Made by a program: the position numbers and the translations under genes
NCBI GenBank assembly: GCA_024696355.1
Contig: JAILGV010000033.1
Coordinates: forward strand, 1-36,150
Direction: 5' to 3'
DNA: 36,150 bases
Origin: Solobacterium sp.
GTDB lineage: Bacteria; Bacillota_I; Bacilli_A; Erysipelotrichales; Erysipelotrichaceae
The notes under the pieces: generated by a model
What the model saw: the letters and a program-made list of their open reading frames with translations, nothing else
Databases searched by the model: none
Told to the model about the DNA's origin: nothing
Shown here: positions 33,877 through 36,150 of the stretch, piece after piece
Layout of the letters: every line of letters begins with the position of its first letter
How positions within the stretch are numbered: the first letter of the stretch is position 1

Positions 33877-34966
33877 TCCGCAGTATCTGTATCTTCATGT
33901 GCCTTTCTGCAGGACCATCTGTGCATACTGTGATTTCTGTCATACGGTGTATTCACAGAAAGCTTCACGGCTGTGGCTGGAGGCACTGCAGAGGGAATTC
34001 GGCGGCAGATCTGTCAGAAGGAATCTGAAAACGATATATATCGGCGGAGGCACGCCGGTATGTCTGCCGTCCGCACAGCTGGAACAGCTTCTGTCGCTTC
34101 TTGATCCGTATGCGGGTGAACTGACAGAGTATACGGTCGAAATCAATCCGGAAGTCATGACGGAGGAAAAGGTGAAGATTCTTGCCGCCCACGGTGTCAG
34201 CAGGGCTTCAATCGGCTATCAGACTGATGATCTGAATCTTCTCAAGCTGATGAACAGGCATCACAGTGCGGATGATATCGAAGAGTGCATGCATATGCTG
34301 CGCAGAAACGGCATATCCAATATTTCGCTGGACCTGATGTATTCGCTTCCCTCACAGACCATGGAGTCACTTCAGGGCGCCGTACGCCGGGCTGTTATGA
34401 TGGAGCCTGACCATCTCTCACTGTATTCTCTTCAGATTGAAGAAAATACACTGTTTGCAAAGAAGGGATATCAGCCGCTGGATGAAGATACCGAAGCTGA
34501 TATGTATGAATGGATCTGCAGCACATTGCCGAAGTACGGATTTGAGCAGTATGAAATATCGAATTTCGCCAGGAAATCAAAACAGTCGGTGCACAACACT
34601 GCATACTGGCATTATGAGGATTTTTACGGTTTTTCCTGCGGGGCAAGCGGGAAAGAAGGAAACAGGCGGTATGACAAGCCGAAAAACCTGAAAGAATACT
34701 GTGACAATCCTCTGAAGGAATATACGGTTCATCTGGAACAGAGTGACATGATGTTTGAAATGATCATGATGAACCTGCGGCTGCGTGAAGGACTGGAGCC
34801 GCAGAGGTTCCTCGATAGATTCGGCGTTCCGCTTGCCGATGTCTACGGCAGCCGGATCAGTTCGCTCATTGACAGGGGACTTCTTGAATTCAGCGGAAGC
34901 CTGAAATGCACCGAATACGGAAGCAGGATTCTGAATTCCGTACTGGAGGAATTTCTGCCTGACTGA
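33863..34966 (+). CDS. hemW: HemW-like radical SAM protein
   Basis: HemW is a radical-SAM heme chaperone that resembles coproporphyrinogen dehydrogenase HemN but lacks that activity. The cluster motif is [15 protein letters not shown], a C-x3-C-x2-C-F-C arrangement that is typical of the family. [11 protein letters not shown] and SIGYQT are further conserved parts. A C-terminal winged-helix part ends the protein (about 290-367). 33863 is the first ATG and 33869 an equally good second one; a TTG at 33860 is also in frame. The start overlaps the lepA stop. The lepA-hemW pair is conserved in Bacillota, where hrcA-grpE-dnaK usually follows; here rpsO follows. No heme biosynthesis genes are in the window. 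Confidence 0.9.
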   Translation: MKMSDPQYLYLHVPFCRTICAYCDFCHTVYSQKASRLWLEALQREFGGRSVRRNLKTIYIGGGTPVCLPSAQLEQLLSLLDPYAGELTEYTVEINPEVMTEEKVKILAAHGVSRASIGYQTDDLNLLKLMNRHHSADDIEECMHMLRRNGISNISLDLMYSLPSQTMESLQGAVRRAVMMEPDHLSLYSLQIEENTLFAKKGYQPLDEDTEADMYEWICSTLPKYGFEQYEISNFARKSKQSVHNTAYWHYEDFYGFSCGASGKEGNRRYDKPKNLKEYCDNPLKEYTVHLEQSDMMFEMIMMNLRLREGLEPQRFLDRFGVPLADVYGSRISSLIDRGLLEFSGSLKCTEYGSRILNSVLEEFLPD

Positions 34967-34991
34967 ATTCCGTCAGATATCCAAAAAACAC

Positions 34992-35020
34992 TTGATTTGA
35001 GTATATGACGATGGTATTAT
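34992..35020 (+). promoter_or_regulatory. Promoter of rpsO
   Basis: The -35 box TTGATT (34992-34997), 17-nt spacer and -10 box TATTAT (35015-35020) with TGG before it form a near-ideal extended promoter. Confidence 0.8.
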
Positions 35021-35026
35021 TAACAA

Positions 35027-35107
35027 GCTTTCAGTCTGGGAATACCCGTATCCTCGAACGGTATCCTCGGATCGGAAGATATATCAGGAAAGAAGAGGAA
35101 AATTAAG
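35027..35107 (+). promoter_or_regulatory. rpsO leader with direct repeats, candidate S15 autoregulatory region
   Basis: The leader is about 80 nt. It carries two copies of GTATCCTCG (35048-35056 and 35061-35069), a GGG-AATA-CCC hairpin, and a TATC/GATA stem before the ribosome site. S15 is known to bind and repress its own leader in several bacterial groups with different structures. Whether it does here is inference. Confidence 0.4.
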
Positions 35108-35374
35108 ATGTTAACAAAGGAAAAGAAGACTCAGCTGATTCAGGACTTCGGACGCAGGGAAGGCGATACAGGTTCTGTTGAAGTTCAGGTTGCCATGCTG
35201 ACAGAAAAGATCAACCGTCTGACTGTGCACATGCAGCAGAACAAGAAGGATTATTCCTCCAACAGAGGTCTGCTGAAGATGGTCGGCCGCAGAAAGAAGC
35301 TGCTTGAGTATCTGAAGAAGAACGACGTCAACCGTTACAGGGAACTCGTTCAGAAACTCGGTCTGAGAAAGTAA
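35108..35374 (+). CDS. rpsO: 30S ribosomal protein S15
   Basis: Primary binder of the 16S rRNA central domain. The 88 residues match the family: four helices with [21 protein letters not shown] (split over helix 1-2), then [19 protein letters not shown] and [17 protein letters not shown]. The start ATG is preceded by AGAGGA. It has its own promoter, leader and terminator. In Bacillus subtilis rpsO lies beside pnpA; here it stands alone after hemW. Confidence 0.97.
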   Translation: MLTKEKKTQLIQDFGRREGDTGSVEVQVAMLTEKINRLTVHMQQNKKDYSSNRGLLKMVGRRKKLLEYLKKNDVNRYRELVQKLGLRK

Positions 35375-35383
35375 TCAAACCAG

Positions 35384-35435
35384 AAAAAACTTTTTCCGAA
35401 GCCGGATCCGGCAAGGAAGAAGTTTTTTTTGTTTT
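35384..35435 (+). terminator. Terminator of rpsO
   Basis: Arms AAACTTTTTCC and GGAAGAAGTTT, with an inner GCCGG/CCGGC stem, are followed by eight T and more T-rich sequence. Confidence 0.92.
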
Positions 35436-35551
35436 ATGCATGCCCTGTATTAAGAATCGGGGTTATCCGTATTCTTCTGCCGACGGTTTGCATTATACTG
35501 TAATCAGAAAGATGTCCCGGTCTGTCTTTGATAATGAAAGGAAATAATCAT

Positions 35552-35941
35552 ATGAACGGTAAATTCAGTGTTACGGGTATTCAGCACATCGGACTGCCCG
35601 TACGTGATTATGCGGGAACAGCAGAATTCTATAAAAGTCCCTGCTTCTCGGTTCTCTGGCAGGCAGCTGACAGAGACTGTATTTTCATGAAGCTCAATGA
35701 AGCAGTCGTTGAAATCTATGCGGCAGATGAAGTGCATCCTGTATGGGGCGCATGGGATCAGATCGCACTTAATACGGATAATATTGACGAAGCGTACCGG
35801 GCGGTCCGTGAAGCCGGTCATAGGCTTGCCGAAGGGGAAAACGTGCTGGTTTTTCTGCCGTATTTTGAGAAAGGCGTCCGCTATTTTACAATAATCGGTC
35901 CGAATAGCGAAAAAATAGAGTTTAGTCAGATCGTCGGCTGA
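35552..35941 (+). CDS. VOC (glyoxalase/dioxygenase fold) family protein
   Basis: This 129-residue protein is a two-module VOC-fold metalloprotein candidate with unknown substrate. The first module begins IQHIGLPVRDYAGTAEFYKS, with His near residue 10 as a likely metal ligand, and ends VVEIYA with a Glu. The second begins WDQIALNTDNIDEAY, where many family members have His and this one has Gln (human glyoxalase I also uses a Gln ligand). It ends with NSEKIEFSQ, whose Glu is the usual last ligand. The ATG at 35552 follows AAAGGAAA; earlier in-frame starts lack a ribosome site. TATACT near 35492-35497 may be its -10 box. It is probably a single-gene unit. Glyoxalase, epimerase or antibiotic-binding roles are all possible. 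Confidence 0.8.
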   Translation: MNGKFSVTGIQHIGLPVRDYAGTAEFYKSPCFSVLWQAADRDCIFMKLNEAVVEIYAADEVHPVWGAWDQIALNTDNIDEAYRAVREAGHRLAEGENVLVFLPYFEKGVRYFTIIGPNSEKIEFSQIVG

Positions 35942-35951
35942 AATCAGAAGA

Positions 35952-35986
35952 CCGCCGGGAAAAATACAGAAGTTCTTCTGCGGCGG
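35952..35986. repeat. Compound inverted repeat after the VOC gene
   Basis: Outer arms CCGCCG (35952-35957) and CGGCGG (35981-35986) enclose an inner hairpin CAGAAG/CTTCTG. The plus strand has no T-run after it. On the minus strand the inner hairpin is followed by TATTTTT, so it reads better as a terminator for antisense transcription. Confidence 0.4.
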
Positions 35987-36038
35987 GACAACGTTCTGCA
36001 GAGTACTTGATCTTTCTGAAAAAAACAACAGTTACAAT

Positions 36039-36067
36039 TTGACCTGATTATTCTGATCTACTATATT
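36039..36067 (+). promoter_or_regulatory. Promoter of the ABC transporter gene, probably leaderless
   Basis: The -35 box TTGACC (36039-36044) and -10 box TATATT (36062-36067) are 17 nt apart. The ATG at 36074 begins 6 nt after the -10 box, so the transcript would start at or next to the start codon. No ribosome site is present. Confidence 0.65.
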
Positions 36068-36073
36068 TTAGTT

Positions 36074-36150
36074 ATGAGTTATATCGAATTCAGAAATGTC
36101 GAAAAAATATACCATGTCGGCGAGGTGGATATCCATGCTCTTTCCGGCGT
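36074..36150 (+). CDS. ABC transporter ATP-binding protein, N-terminal fragment (cut by window end)
   Basis: Only the first 25 codons are in the window: MSYIEFRNVEKIYHVGEVDI followed by HALSGV. This is the typical beginning of MacB/LolD/FtsE-type ATPases, where the first strand and the Y (A-loop, stacking with adenine) precede 'xALxGV'. The Walker A motif would come about 15 residues later, outside the window. Such proteins pair with FtsX-like permeases for peptide, drug or lipoprotein export, so a permease gene probably follows. The start has no Shine-Dalgarno site and sits 6 nt after a good -10 box. Confidence 0.75.
   Translation, partial: MSYIEFRNVEKIYHVGEVDIHALSG

Noticed and set aside
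1-36150. Mobile element, defence island or CRISPR array
   Set aside because: No transposase, integrase, restriction, Cas or toxin-antitoxin genes, no array of spaced repeats, and gene order is that of core housekeeping operons.

Overview
The window looks like a conserved housekeeping stretch of a Bacillota (Firmicutes) chromosome, most likely class Erysipelotrichia. The evidence is gene content: EzrA, RqcH, TrmK, a ThiI without rhodanese domain, a single-chain glycyl-tRNA synthetase, and the glyS-dnaG-rpoD-trmK and phoH-ybeY-dgkA-cdd-era-recO gene orders. Promoters are of the sigma-A type (TTGACA/TATAAT-like, often with an extended TGn -10 element) and Shine-Dalgarno sites are AGGAGG-like. 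Base composition looks even throughout. I see no tRNA, rRNA, CRISPR array, prophage or insertion sequence. The class assignment is inference from gene content and was not tested by a database search.

Layout. 1-3742: the tail of a possible papain-fold (C39-like) protein, a large secreted and membrane-anchored protein with a glucosaminidase-like domain, and a small ParB-like protein overlapping its stop. 3751-6131: rluB, convergent with rqcH. 6219-7518: gmk, convergent with rpsD, each with its own terminator. 7790-12916: ezrA-nifS-thiI, then a small unknown gene behind a structured leader and a mini-ORF, then an AlkD-like gene. 12941-14642: two divergent genes, a membrane-anchored metallophosphoesterase with altered metal-site motifs and a HAD-fold protein that has lost its catalytic residues. 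14646-18750: rsmE-mtaB-murE-deoC. 18823-19005: rpsU alone. 19138-23740: phoH, an ATC-hydrolase-like gene, ybeY-dgkA-cdd-era-recO. 23793-30600: glyS-dnaG-rpoD-trmK and a COG2509-type flavoprotein. 30752-31015: rpsT on the minus strand. 31125-34966: fmt-lepA-hemW. 35108-35374: rpsO. 35552-35941: a VOC-fold protein. 36074 onward: start of an ABC transporter ATPase. No gene-free stretch exceeds 300 bases.

Together the genes serve ribosome and tRNA maturation (rluB, rsmE, mtaB, thiI, trmK, ybeY, era, rpsD/U/T/O, lepA, rqcH, fmt, glyS), replication and transcription (dnaG, rpoD, recO), and the cell envelope (ezrA, murE, dgkA, the glucosaminidase-like protein). I did not find an unmistakable new multi-gene system. 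The most interesting signals are: (1) three genes whose start codon sits 6-7 nt after a good -10 box and lacks a Shine-Dalgarno site, suggesting leaderless transcripts; (2) the divergent pair of degenerate phosphatase-fold proteins; (3) a leader with two competing hairpins and a 16-codon mini-ORF before an unknown gene; (4) a primary sigma factor with a roughly 130-residue acidic extension before region 1.1; (5) candidate autoregulatory leaders of rpsD and rpsO and nested inverted repeats over the glyS promoter.
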